DNA of 64,000 nucleotides from an uncultured Methanobrevibacter sp. GTDB taxonomy: Archaea > Methanobacteriota > Methanobacteria > Methanobacteriales > Methanobacteriaceae. A program made the translations under genes and the position numbers. Position 1 is the first letter of the stretch; every line of letters starts with the position of its first letter. This document shows, in pieces, positions 25,558 through 34,263 of this stretch. The DNA lies in the NCBI RefSeq assembly GCF_902784195.1, contig NZ_CACZTX010000001.1:124001-188000 (forward strand), in the 5' to 3' direction. The notes beneath the pieces were generated by a model. The model ran no database searches, was not told the origin of the DNA, and worked only from the letters and a program-made list of their open reading frames with translations.

Positions 25558-25740
25558 TTATTCTCCAAAGATTTTTTCCTTGAGTGTTGTTGAAATGAAT
25601 GACTTTTCTGTAAGCCAAGCCATAGTTATGTTTTTTACAACTTCAGAATCACTGTTTCCTAATTCTCCTTTGAGTTTTTGGAGTAATTCATATTGCTCTT
25701 TTGTGAAATTCACCTGTATCCTTTTCATTTCTTTACTCAT
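25558..25740 (-). CDS. Ribbon-helix-helix protein upstream of the methylase
   Basis: A 60-residue protein with the pattern of a CopG/Arc-type DNA-binding fold: a strand KRIQVNFTKEQYELLQKL followed by two helices (GNSDSEVVKNITMAWL). It ends 4 bases before the methylase ATG, and its last codons carry the methylase ribosome site, so the two are translationally coupled. It could be the controller that times methylase and endonuclease expression, though classic controllers are helix-turn-helix proteins. The start ATG at 25740 follows GGTG. Confidence 0.7.
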   Translation of the reverse strand: MSKEMKRIQVNFTKEQYELLQKLKGELGNSDSEVVKNITMAWLTEKSFISTTLKEKIFGE

Positions 25741-25994
25741 ATATGCACCACATCTGTGTATTTTTAGTGTAATTTTTATTTTTCATAGTATATAAAACTT
25801 GTAAGAGCATATGGAAAGTAATCTTTTAAAAGTAATTTTAAATATTATGTAAAATATATTAATATCATATTTAAAAATTTAGAAGAAATAGTAAAATTTC
25901 TTCAATTGAGAGATTTATTTTTAGATTATAATTGGGAAGATTTCTTAAATTGTAAGCTTAATTTTTACTTAATTTTAAAAATGCAGTGATTAAG

Positions 25995-27761
25995 ATGGCT
26001 AAAGAAAAAATTATAGATTATATTTCAGGAAAAGAAGTATATGCTACACCTGAAGAAATAGAAGCAGTTCAAGTTTTTTCCAGAATGCTGGTTGAAGATT
26101 ACGGTTACAAAAAAAGTCAGATAGTTACTCACCCTCAGTGGAGAGTTAAAGCTAGACCTAGCGATACTAAAAAAGAGTACCCTGTAGATATTGCAGTTTT
26201 TAAAGATGACAACATTAATGATGATAATATTCTAATAATTGTAGAATGTAAAAAACCAAATCGTAAAGATGGAAGAACTGAATTAGAAGACTATTTGCGT
26301 TTTTCAAAAGCAAGATTAGGAGTTTGGTTTAATGGAAATGAAAAATTATTTTTAGAAAAAATTGAAAAAGATGGACAAATAATTTTTGATGACACTTTAC
26401 CGAACATACCAAAAGCAGGACAAAGAGTTGAGGATATAGGTAGATTTAAAAGGAAAGACTTAAAGCCTGCTGAAAACTTAAAATCTATCTTTTCAACTAT
26501 GAGGAATTATTTGGCTCCAAATGTTGTAGGGGCTTCTCGTGATGAAGTTTTGGCACAACAATTGATAAATATCATTTTTTGTAAAATCTATGATGAAAAA
26601 TTCACAAAACCTGACGATATGGTAAAGTTCCGAGCAGGTAAAAATGAATCTTTTGATGATGTTAAAGAAAGAATAGTAAAATTATTTGAATTAGTAACTT
26701 TACAATATTCAGATATTATTGATGAAACTGATAAAATCATATTAGATTCAAAATCTGTTGCATACATTGTAGGTGAACTGCAACAATTCTCTTTATTGGA
26801 ATCAAAAAGAGATGCAATAGGAGATGCGTTTGAAGTTTTTATTGATGGTGCTCTAAAAGGAGGGCAAGGGCAATTTTTTACTCCAAGGAATGTTGTGAGA
26901 ATGATTATTGATATTTTAAACCCTACAAAAGATGATTTAATTATAGATCCTGCATGTGGAAGTGGTGGCTTTTTAATTGAAGCTTTAAGACATGTATGGG
27001 CTGAAGTCGATGATTTCGGTAAGGAATATAATTGGCCAGATAACGAAATTGAAACTGAAAAACAAAAAGTTGCAATTGATAAAATTAGAGGTATTGATAA
27101 AGATGCCTTCTTAACAAAAGTTTGTAAAGCCTATATGGCAATTTTAGGTGATGGTAGAGGAGGTATTTTTTGTGAAAATTCCTTAGTATCTCCTAAAGAA
27201 TGGGATTTTAAAACACAAAATAAAATTAGTTTGAATAGTTTTGATATTGTTGTTACTAATCCGCCATTCGGTGAAAAAATAAAAGTGGAAGGTAAAGATA
27301 TATTAAAACAATTTAAAGTAGGTCATAAGTGGAAAAAGAATAAAAAAGATAAAAGTTGGGAAATGGGTAAATTAAAAGATAAAGAAGCTCCACAATATCT
27401 TTTTATAGAACGATGTCTTGATTTGCTTGTTCCTGGAGGTAAAATGGGTATTGTATTGCCTGATGGAGTCTTAGGTAATGATAAATTAGGTTATTTGCGA
27501 CAATACATATCTGAAAATGCTCAAATATTAGCAGTTATTGATGTGCCATTAGAAACTTTTATGCCTCATACAAGCACTAAAACAAGTGTTTTAATATTGA
27601 AAAAATTATCTAAAGAAGATATTCCAGATGATTATCCAATATTTATGGCTGTATGTGATACTTGTGGTCATGATAGAAAAGGAAAATTTACTAATGATGA
27701 TGACATTAGTCGTGTTGCAGAAAAATATCATGAATGGTGTAGGTTAAATGTTAATTACTAA
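25995..27761 (+). CDS. Restriction-modification fusion: HSDR_N-like nuclease plus HsdM-type methylase
   Basis: A 588-residue protein. Residues about 20-150 look like the type I restriction subunit N-terminal nuclease (EYPVDIAVFK then LIIVECKKPNR, a PD-(D/E)XK site). Residues about 165-580 are a type I/gamma adenine methylase with DPACGSGGF (about 318) and NPPFG (about 422). The specificity subunit follows with a 14-base overlap. There is no translocase HsdR gene nearby. Nuclease and methylase in one chain plus a separate specificity subunit is the arrangement of BcgI-like type IIB enzymes. ATG 25995 follows GTGAT; GTG 25986 is the alternative. Confidence 0.75.
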   Translation: MAKEKIIDYISGKEVYATPEEIEAVQVFSRMLVEDYGYKKSQIVTHPQWRVKARPSDTKKEYPVDIAVFKDDNINDDNILIIVECKKPNRKDGRTELEDYLRFSKARLGVWFNGNEKLFLEKIEKDGQIIFDDTLPNIPKAGQRVEDIGRFKRKDLKPAENLKSIFSTMRNYLAPNVVGASRDEVLAQQLINIIFCKIYDEKFTKPDDMVKFRAGKNESFDDVKERIVKLFELVTLQYSDIIDETDKIILDSKSVAYIVGELQQFSLLESKRDAIGDAFEVFIDGALKGGQGQFFTPRNVVRMIIDILNPTKDDLIIDPACGSGGFLIEALRHVWAEVDDFGKEYNWPDNEIETEKQKVAIDKIRGIDKDAFLTKVCKAYMAILGDGRGGIFCENSLVSPKEWDFKTQNKISLNSFDIVVTNPPFGEKIKVEGKDILKQFKVGHKWKKNKKDKSWEMGKLKDKEAPQYLFIERCLDLLVPGGKMGIVLPDGVLGNDKLGYLRQYISENAQILAVIDVPLETFMPHTSTKTSVLILKKLSKEDIPDDYPIFMAVCDTCGHDRKGKFTNDDDISRVAEKYHEWCRLNVNY

Positions 27762-29127
27762 AACTATAAATTATTCTAAATTAATTAGTTCTGAAAGATT
27801 CGATGCTAAATATTTTTTTCTTGAAGATAAATTGATGAATATTCCTTCAGATATGGAAGTTGTTAATTTAGGTGATGAAAGATTATTGGAAAAGATTACT
27901 GATGGAGAACATGCAGGACAAGTATTTGTTGATGAAGGAGTACTATTTATTAAGAATTCTTCTATAAAATCATTTGATATAAGTATGTTTGATGGGTTTT
28001 ATATCTCTGAAGAGAAACATAGCAAATTACAAAGATCTGCTTTAGCTGCTGAAGATGTGTTATTTACAACAATAGGCCATATTGGTTCTTCTGCTATTGT
28101 TCCATTAGATTTTGAAGAAGCTAATATTAATCAAAATTTAGTGAAAATGGAAATAAATAAAGATTTCATAAATCCTTATTATTTATCTGCTTATTTAAAT
28201 TCAAACTTAGTTAAAGAACAAATTAATTGCTTATTTACATCAAATACTCATAAAATAATGACATATCCTAAAATTAAACAATTACAAATTATAAAACCAT
28301 CAAAAGATTTTCAAGAAAAAATTGCTAACTATTATAAAGAAGCAATAGTTTGTGAAAACAAATCGAATAAACTAATAATTGATGCAAAATTGAAATTTAG
28401 AGAATATTTAAATATTGATTTTGATTCAATTGTTGAGAAGACGGAATATTCTACTATGCTTTCAGACATTATAGAAGGGGATTTATGGACGCCTAAATTT
28501 TCGTACTACAAATATAAGCTAATTGCAAATGAGATAGAAAATAAATGGCCTTATATTACATTAAATTCTAAAGAAGGAGCAGTTAAAATTTTTACTGGGT
28601 CTGAAGTAGGTAGAGATAATTACATAGATTATTTAAATAAAAAAGAAGGAGATTATCCTTTTATTAGAACTTCAGATGTTTATAATTATCAAATGGATTT
28701 GCAACCTGATTTTTTTGTTGAGAAATCAGTTGGTGATGAAATTAATCAGGACATTTGTCCTAATGATATAATATTTACAAAAGATGGCAAAATTGGTTGT
28801 GTGGGCATGATAACAGAACATGATAAAGTCTTTATTGCTTCAGGATTAGCTGTTATAAGAGCCATTAATATTAATCCTTATTACTTATTCCTAAATTTGA
28901 TCACGGAAGAAGTTGGACAATATCAAGCAATACAAAGAACAGTATATGCTTCTACAATTCCTCATTTAAGAAAACCTCGTATTGAGGAGTTTAAAATCCC
29001 TCTTATAAGTGATGATAAAATCATAGAATTATCTTCAATGATTGAAGAAGCATTTAAATTAAAAAATCAAAAAAAAGTTTTAATTAGTAAAATTAATTCA
29101 GAAATGGATAAGTTGACAAACAATTAA
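27748..29127 (+). CDS. Specificity (HsdS-like) subunit
   Basis: A 459-residue DNA recognition subunit. It has two target-recognition domains (about residues 20-190 and 235-420), each with the family's 'L-G-D' opening and an 'F-I-K/R-x-S-D/S-x' strand (GVLFIKNSSIK; YPFIRTSDVY) and 'D-x-x-F-T' turns (DVLFTTIGHIG; DIIFTKDGKIG). They are joined by long helices that bind the methylase. Its start overlaps the methylase gene, so the two are made together. Two different recognition halves indicate a bipartite target. Confidence 0.85.
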   Translation: MLITKTINYSKLISSERFDAKYFFLEDKLMNIPSDMEVVNLGDERLLEKITDGEHAGQVFVDEGVLFIKNSSIKSFDISMFDGFYISEEKHSKLQRSALAAEDVLFTTIGHIGSSAIVPLDFEEANINQNLVKMEINKDFINPYYLSAYLNSNLVKEQINCLFTSNTHKIMTYPKIKQLQIIKPSKDFQEKIANYYKEAIVCENKSNKLIIDAKLKFREYLNIDFDSIVEKTEYSTMLSDIIEGDLWTPKFSYYKYKLIANEIENKWPYITLNSKEGAVKIFTGSEVGRDNYIDYLNKKEGDYPFIRTSDVYNYQMDLQPDFFVEKSVGDEINQDICPNDIIFTKDGKIGCVGMITEHDKVFIASGLAVIRAININPYYLFLNLITEEVGQYQAIQRTVYASTIPHLRKPRIEEFKIPLISDDKIIELSSMIEEAFKLKNQKKVLISKINSEMDKLTNN

Positions 29128-29148
29128 TGGTTCAAATCCTGTTCTTTT
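29126..29148 (+). other. tRNA T-arm-like fragment
   Basis: GGTTCAAATCC at 29129-29139, directly after the specificity gene stop, matches the T-arm consensus of tRNA genes. The flanking bases do not close a T-stem properly and no D or anticodon arm lies upstream, so this is not a tRNA gene. It may be the 3' tRNA remnant left by an integrated element, or chance. Confidence 0.3.
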
Positions 29149-29203
29149 AATTAATCTAAAAAACACATACATGTTTGGCTAAAAAAATGTTTAAGTGATT
29201 TAT

Positions 29204-29722
29204 ATGGCTAAAATTACAAGATGTTTAAATGAATGGAATGCTATTATTGAAGCATTAGGTCAAGGAAAACAAACAATTTTAATAAGAAATAATCCTACTG
29301 CTATTAAAGAATTTTTATTATATCCTACAATATCTTATGCGAAGAATGAAAATGTGTTAAACAATTTTAAGGAAGATTATCATTATTTTGTTGAAGAAAA
29401 TTTATTACCAAATGCTAAAGGAAAAGAATATGAGATTAAATATTATGCTAAGGTTGAAAAAATTATAAATAAAAGTCCTAGAAAAGTAAGTGCTTTAGTT
29501 GGATTTCATATTTGGAATAAAAATCATGTGAATAAATTTATTCGTGGAAAAACTCCTTATGTTTGGGTTCTTAGAGTTTATAAATTAGAAAATCCTCAAT
29601 TTTTAAGTAGAACTAGAGGTCAAAGATTTGCTAATGTTGGTAAGGAAGTGGATATTTCAGATTTAACACCCGTATTGTCTGATGAAGAATTTAATAAAAT
29701 TAAGAAAGTTATAGATCCTTAA
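29204..29722 (+). CDS. DUF1802 family protein
   Basis: A 172-residue protein resembling the DUF1802 family: the opening 'E-A-L-x-x-G-x-Q-x-I-L-I-R' (EALGQGKQTILIRNNP), the FLLYPTISYA stretch in place of the family's 'FLLxPTxxH', and a WVLRVYKL strand near the end. Function unknown. It follows the nuclease-methylase system by 76 bases and shares its very AT-rich composition, so it may have come with it. ATG 29204 follows GTGAT. Confidence 0.6.
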   Translation: MAKITRCLNEWNAIIEALGQGKQTILIRNNPTAIKEFLLYPTISYAKNENVLNNFKEDYHYFVEENLLPNAKGKEYEIKYYAKVEKIINKSPRKVSALVGFHIWNKNHVNKFIRGKTPYVWVLRVYKLENPQFLSRTRGQRFANVGKEVDISDLTPVLSDEEFNKIKKVIDP

Positions 29723-29830
29723 AAATTATTAATTTTTTTATTTCTTCAACTACTCTATTTTTTCTATCAAATATCTATTAAATAGCTATTTGGATATTAA
29801 CTTTTTCTTTAAAAACTACAAACTATTTCT

Positions 29831-30094
29831 ATGGACGATGAGACATTAATCTTGATAGCATACATAAAAAATGCACCAACTAGAGAAAAGGTGCTCATGT
29901 CATTTGAAGGCGAGGATTTTCTAAGACCAATACAGATTTCCAGAAAAATGAATCTTCACCCTAACAATGTCAGCAAGAAATTGAAGGACCTTCGTGAGCA
30001 TGAACTGGTCTATGTGATTAATCCAGAGTACCATGTTCCAAAAATGTACAGGCTTACCGAAAAGGGTAAAAATATGCTCCAATACTTGCAGTAA
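29831..30094 (+). CDS. Winged helix-turn-helix regulator
   Basis: An 87-residue protein with a winged-helix fold: REKVLMSFEGEDFLRPIQIS helix pair, recognition helix HPNNVSKKLKDLREHELVYV, and a wing ending in MYRLTEKGKNML. This is the MarR/ArsR-like pattern common in methanogens. The regulated genes are unknown. There is no obvious ribosome site before ATG 29831, so the mRNA may be leaderless. The base composition returns to the host pattern here, marking the right side of the restriction block. Confidence 0.8.
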   Translation: MDDETLILIAYIKNAPTREKVLMSFEGEDFLRPIQISRKMNLHPNNVSKKLKDLREHELVYVINPEYHVPKMYRLTEKGKNMLQYLQ

Positions 30095-30390
30095 ATTAAC
30101 TGTTTTTCAACAAAATCATGTTTATTTATGGATACATGTACATGCTTTCACGGTTTTATGGCACTTTCGCATTTCTCAAAAAACATAATTTTAAATATTA
30201 GTTCGCATATATTAAAATTATATATTATATTATTTTGACAATTGCAAAAATTTTAAAATTTTTGTTATATTGGGGTCAGAATAAGAATAATAATTAAGTA
30301 CATTTAACTTTATAATAAAATTAAGAGTTCATTAATTGGATGATTGGTGAATAAATTAAATTTTTATAATTATTTTAGGATGGTAATAAT
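30095..30390. other. Non-coding stretch with a long AT palindrome
   Basis: No gene seen. It holds a perfect 20-base palindrome, CAAAAATTTTAAAATTTTTG, at 30245-30264, followed by a GGGG run. This could be a terminator or a DNA-binding site for the downstream HEAT gene. Confidence 0.4.
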
Positions 30391-30815
30391 ATGGAAAAAT
30401 CTATTGATGATCTTATATTAGATTTAAAGGATTCTGATGATTTTGTAAGAGAAGAAGCAATAGGCATGCTTGAACTTAAAGGTGAAGAAGCAGTTGAACC
30501 TCTTATTGCAGCTTTAGATGAAAGAAACAAAGACATTAAAATTGGTGCAGCTCAAATCTTAGCAGCTATTGGTGATAAAAGAGCTATTCCTGCACTTGTA
30601 AAGACTTTAGGAGACAGAAACAAATTGGTAAGAAGAGAAGCTTCCACAGCTTTAACCACTATGGGTGATGAAGCTATTGAACCTGTGCTTGCTGGATCTT
30701 AGGAGCACTTGACGCTAAGGAAGCTCTTCCAAAACTCGAAGAATTATTAAATGATGAAAGCTCTTTTGTGCAATACGGTGCAAAAGATGCAATTCACAGA
30801 TTAAAAGATGAATAA
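30391..30815 (+). pseudogene. HEAT-repeat protein gene with a frameshift
   Basis: The first 103 codons encode HEAT/PBS-lyase-like repeats (IDDLILDLKDSDDFVREEA, AVEPLIAALDERNKDIKIGA, AIPALVKTLGDRNKLVRREA) and stop at 30700-30702. The next frame continues the same family (GALDAKEALPKLEELLNDES, then VQYGAKDAIHRL) up to TAA 30813-30815. One missing base near 30696-30702 (GGATCTTAGGAGC) would explain it. It is either a recent mutation or an error in the sequence. An intact protein would be about 141 residues. Confidence 0.8.
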
Positions 30816-31031
30816 GTGATTTATTCATTTTTTTATCTTTTCTTTTACTTTTTCTTACTATTTTTAACTCTTTTTAACTTATTTTTGTTATTCCACTTTT
30901 TTTAAATTTTATTTATTCCATTTTTTTTTAAGATTTTACTTTTCAACTGCTGTCTATAAGTTTATTTATAATGTTTAACATAATATAATTAAATCAGAAA
31001 AAGAATATTTTTTAAAAATAGGGTTTTACTT

Positions 31032-31487
31032 ATGATTACAATTACAAAAGCAGAAGAAGAAGTTTTAAATCAAATTAAATCATATCAGGAAGAAAAGATA
31101 GATGTCTCTCTCCTTAAAGATGATTTGGGTATGTATGAGCATGACCTCAATGATCTTTTGAAAAGCTTGAAGTCTAAGGGGTTGGTGTTCTATAATGGCT
31201 CTACAGTTCAATTGAAGGAAGTTGATGCAACAATTAACACTGTAGATTCAAAAGAAGATGTGATAAATGCTGAATTGAACCAAAAGGAAAAGGCATCCTT
31301 TGAAATAATTAAGTCTTTAGCAGATGATAAGGGATTTGTTTCAAGATATGAAATCGAAGGAAATCTTCTATATGGTGATTTGAAATTATCTGACTTTAGA
31401 ATGTATCATATCCTATTGTCTTTAGAAAATAAGGGGCTTATTAAAGCTGTTTATAGGAAAAATGGGGATTATTATAAGATTTTATAA
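31032..31487 (+). CDS. Protein with two winged-helix-like modules
   Basis: A 151-residue protein. Residues about 3-65 (TKAEEEVLNQIKSYQEEKID then LLKSLKSKGLVFYNGSTVQL) and about 85-151 (LNQKEKASFEIIKSLADDKG then ILLSLENKGLIKAVYRKNGD) each have the helix-turn-helix plus hairpin pattern of a winged helix domain. It is probably a DNA-binding or archaeal transcription-associated protein; no specific family is recognised. It is a single gene with its own AT-rich promoter region. Confidence 0.6.
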   Translation: MITITKAEEEVLNQIKSYQEEKIDVSLLKDDLGMYEHDLNDLLKSLKSKGLVFYNGSTVQLKEVDATINTVDSKEDVINAELNQKEKASFEIIKSLADDKGFVSRYEIEGNLLYGDLKLSDFRMYHILLSLENKGLIKAVYRKNGDYYKIL

Positions 31488-31550
31488 TAATCAGATTCAT
31501 TGCTTTTTTCACTTTTTCACTATTTTACTTTTTTTTAGTTTTTAATTTTT

Positions 31551-32342
31551 TTATCCTATTTTTGACATAAAATCATTAATGATATTCAATACTTTTTCAA
31601 TATTTCTGCCAATCAATATATTGTGTTTTGTTTTTTCGAGAACAATCAATTCAGAATCTTGGATGTTATCGCTTATTTTTCTTTGAATATCTAATGTGGT
31701 TAAATTGTCCTCTTCACCAGCAATAACGAGTGTAGGGGCATTTATTTCATTTAACTTGTCTGAAAGGTTAAATCCATATCCCGCATTGATTCCCTTTTTG
31801 ATTCCTTCAATATTTGCAGTCTTTGCAGCTTCGACCTTAACGTTTTCCAGGAGCTCCTTATGTTCTTCAAGAATATCATCAGGTAATGTGTAAGGCAGGA
31901 TTGTATCGAAGAATTCAACGAATCCTTCATCTATTGCATTATCAAAGTCATCAAAGATATTTTTCAATTTTTCATCATGTTCAGGAAAGCTTGACATGAC
32001 AACAAGCCCATTGACCATTTCAGGATGATTTACAGCCAAGTTCAATATGACATTTCCACCTAATGAAAGCCCTACAAAAACAGCATTTTCAATATTTAAG
32101 GATTTAAGCAATTGATATAAATCCTCCTGATACAAGTCAATTGTGGTGTTTCTATCATCATCAGAGGATTCTCCATGTCCTCTTAAGTCATAAATCAATG
32201 TTTGATAATCATTCTTTAGGTTTTCGCTTAGCACTTTCCAATATGCTAAGCTATCTGATAATCCATGTACAAAAACAATGGTTTTTCCTTCCCCTTCAAG
32301 TTCATAATTAATAGTAATGCCATTAATGGTTTTTTTAGTCAT
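31551..32342 (-). CDS. Alpha/beta hydrolase
   Basis: A 263-residue esterase/lipase-like hydrolase. It has VHGLSD (oxyanion hole), YDLRGHGES, the nucleophile elbow GLSLGG with Ser95 region, an acidic residue in IAGEEDNLT and the catalytic His in KTKHNILIG. The substrate is not known. The ATG at 32342 is preferred over TTG 32348. It is convergent with the preceding gene and divergent from nikR, with 245 bases between. Confidence 0.85.
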   Translation of the reverse strand: MTKKTINGITINYELEGEGKTIVFVHGLSDSLAYWKVLSENLKNDYQTLIYDLRGHGESSDDDRNTTIDLYQEDLYQLLKSLNIENAVFVGLSLGGNVILNLAVNHPEMVNGLVVMSSFPEHDEKLKNIFDDFDNAIDEGFVEFFDTILPYTLPDDILEEHKELLENVKVEAAKTANIEGIKKGINAGYGFNLSDKLNEINAPTLVIAGEEDNLTTLDIQRKISDNIQDSELIVLEKTKHNILIGRNIEKVLNIINDFMSKIG

Positions 32343-32587
32343 AATCAATCATTTATTTTAAGTTTAATATAATATTTTTTATTGAATGCATTAAGTATTC
32401 AATATCAATTTTTATTACTTAACCACATTTAATATTTTATTGGAAATTTGTATTATTTTTAGTAATATTTATATTATAGAAAGTAATAAAATATTATTAG
32501 TTAATAATAATGGTGTGTTTTTTATTATATTTTTAATAAATGGTAATTATTATTAAATATTTGTATTGTAGTTTTAGGTGTTTAATT

Positions 32588-33040
32588 ATGATGAGAATAA
32601 GTATGTCTTTGCCAAAAAAGCTTTTGGCTGAATTTGATGAAGTTTTAAAAGACAGAGGTTATCAATCACGTTCAAAAGGTATTCGTGATGCTTTAAGCGA
32701 TTACATTTTAAGATATCAATGGATGAATGAAATGGAGGGTCAAAGAGTAGGTGTAATCACCATTATCTACGATCATCATTTCACAGGTGTTATGGAAAGC
32801 CTTGCAAACATCCAGCATGATTTCAGAAAGGAAATCAATGCAAGCATGCACATTCACATGACCCACAAGTACTGTATGGAAGTCATTGTTGTGAATGGTG
32901 ATGTTACACAAATCAGAGACCTTACCGAAAGAATGATGAGACTTAAAGGTGTAGAGCATGTAAAACTTACCTCTACAGCAAATGGTGAGTCCTTAGATCA
33001 TGAACATAGCCATGAACATGATATCGACCACGTTCATTAA
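32588..33040 (+). CDS. nikR: Nickel-responsive regulator NikR
   Basis: A 150-residue transcription factor that senses nickel. Its N-terminus is a ribbon-helix-helix DNA-binding domain (RISMSLPKKLLAEFDEVL), followed by an ACT-like nickel domain with HHF, HIHMTHKYC (the His-x-His and Cys nickel ligands) and MRLKGVEHVKL. The C-terminus is His-rich (HEHSHEHDIDHVH), possibly for extra metal binding. Methanogens need nickel for hydrogenases and coenzyme F430. ATG 32588 follows AGGTG. The upstream region has repeated TATTA/TAATA blocks that could hold its own operator. Confidence 0.95.
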   Translation: MMRISMSLPKKLLAEFDEVLKDRGYQSRSKGIRDALSDYILRYQWMNEMEGQRVGVITIIYDHHFTGVMESLANIQHDFRKEINASMHIHMTHKYCMEVIVVNGDVTQIRDLTERMMRLKGVEHVKLTSTANGESLDHEHSHEHDIDHVH

Positions 33041-33181
33041 TCATTAACTTTTTCTTAATTTTTTTTAATTGGAGGTTCATTAGTTATCTAATGGGTCTTT
33101 ATTTAAATATTTTTAATATATTTTATATTCAAAATGTCAATTTAATCTATTTTTTATAATCTTTATTGATTGAGTGTTATT

Positions 33182-34105
33182 ATGAAATTCAATGTAAATT
33201 CATATCATTTTAAGCTTTTAAGAGATTATGAAAGACTTAGCGCTTTCAAGGAAGCTATTGATGATTATGCAATAAGGAATGGTGGGGATTCCAATTGTTC
33301 AAATAGTAAGGTAGCTTTTGACTTGGGATGCGGCTCTGGAGTTTTAAGCTATTTTGCTAGTGAATATATGGGTAGGATTATAGCTATTGAATTAAATAAT
33401 TCAACCTATCAATTAGCTAAAGAGAACCTTAAAGAATTCGATAAGATACAAGTTGTCAATGATGATTTATTAAGCTTTGATTTCAGCAAATTAAATGAAA
33501 AAGCTGACCTGATTATATGTGAAATGTTGGATACTGCATTGATAGATGAAGAGGAAGTTCCTGTATTGAATCGTGCTAGGGAATTCCTTAATGATGATGG
33601 AGAAATCATACCAAGAGGAATGATCAATTCAGTTGAAGCAATATTCATGAACAATCATTTCATTCAATATGAAGATGATGAATACAGTCCAATCTATATT
33701 TCGTTAGGCGAATCTGTTGTTTATAGTGAATTTGACTTTATGAATGAAATCGATTGCAATTTCTCTGCAGAAATAGAACTAAAGATATATGGTAAGGAAG
33801 AATTGGATGAAATGGGCTTTGAAGAGAAATTAAGTCAAGAAAAATATGAGAAATTCAATTTTAAAGAAAATTTTAATATTGAAGAAGATAAATTAAAGAT
33901 TAACGGCATTAAACTAACAAGCTTTACCAAATTGAATGAAAACATTATCTGCGGACCTACCCCAATGCTAAATCCTGAAATGTTGATTCCAATTAAAGAG
34001 ACTGAAGTGAGTTGTGGAGATTCAGTAAGGATTGGATTGGAATATGTGATGGGTGGTGGAGTTGAAACCATCAAGACTGATGTTTTAGAAATCATTCATC
34101 AATGA
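33182..34105 (+). CDS. SAM-dependent methyltransferase (PRMT-like)
   Basis: A 307-residue class I methyltransferase: motif I DLGCGSGVLS, acidic motif II IAIELNN, then CEMLDTALIDEEEVPVLNRA, which resembles the 'double-E' loop of protein arginine methyltransferases. The C-terminal half is beta-rich. The substrate is unknown; a protein or RNA target is possible. ATG 33182 is used because the codons before it lack a ribosome site. It precedes the hydrogenase protease gene by 158 bases. Confidence 0.75.
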   Translation: MKFNVNSYHFKLLRDYERLSAFKEAIDDYAIRNGGDSNCSNSKVAFDLGCGSGVLSYFASEYMGRIIAIELNNSTYQLAKENLKEFDKIQVVNDDLLSFDFSKLNEKADLIICEMLDTALIDEEEVPVLNRAREFLNDDGEIIPRGMINSVEAIFMNNHFIQYEDDEYSPIYISLGESVVYSEFDFMNEIDCNFSAEIELKIYGKEELDEMGFEEKLSQEKYEKFNFKENFNIEEDKLKINGIKLTSFTKLNENIICGPTPMLNPEMLIPIKETEVSCGDSVRIGLEYVMGGGVETIKTDVLEIIHQ

Positions 34106-34263
34106 TATGGTAATTTTTAATGGTAAAATAGGTATTCATTCAATAAAATTTAGTTAAAATGTATGATATTCAATTGATGTGAAATATATTGAATGCATAC
34201 TTTTTTAGTTGCATTTCAAGTGTAAAAATTTTCAAGTTTTTCAAATGTATTCTATGTGATAAA

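Noticed and set aside
25995-29127. A standard type I restriction operon
   Set aside because: No HsdR helicase is present and the nuclease domain is fused to the methylase.
29129-29139. A tRNA gene at the T-arm-like GGTTCAAATCC
   Set aside because: No D-arm, anticodon arm or acceptor stem can be folded around it; reported only as a fragment.
32440-32560. A defined NikR operator upstream of nikR
   Set aside because: TATTA/TAATA blocks are present, but the region is so AT-rich that no specific inverted site stands out.
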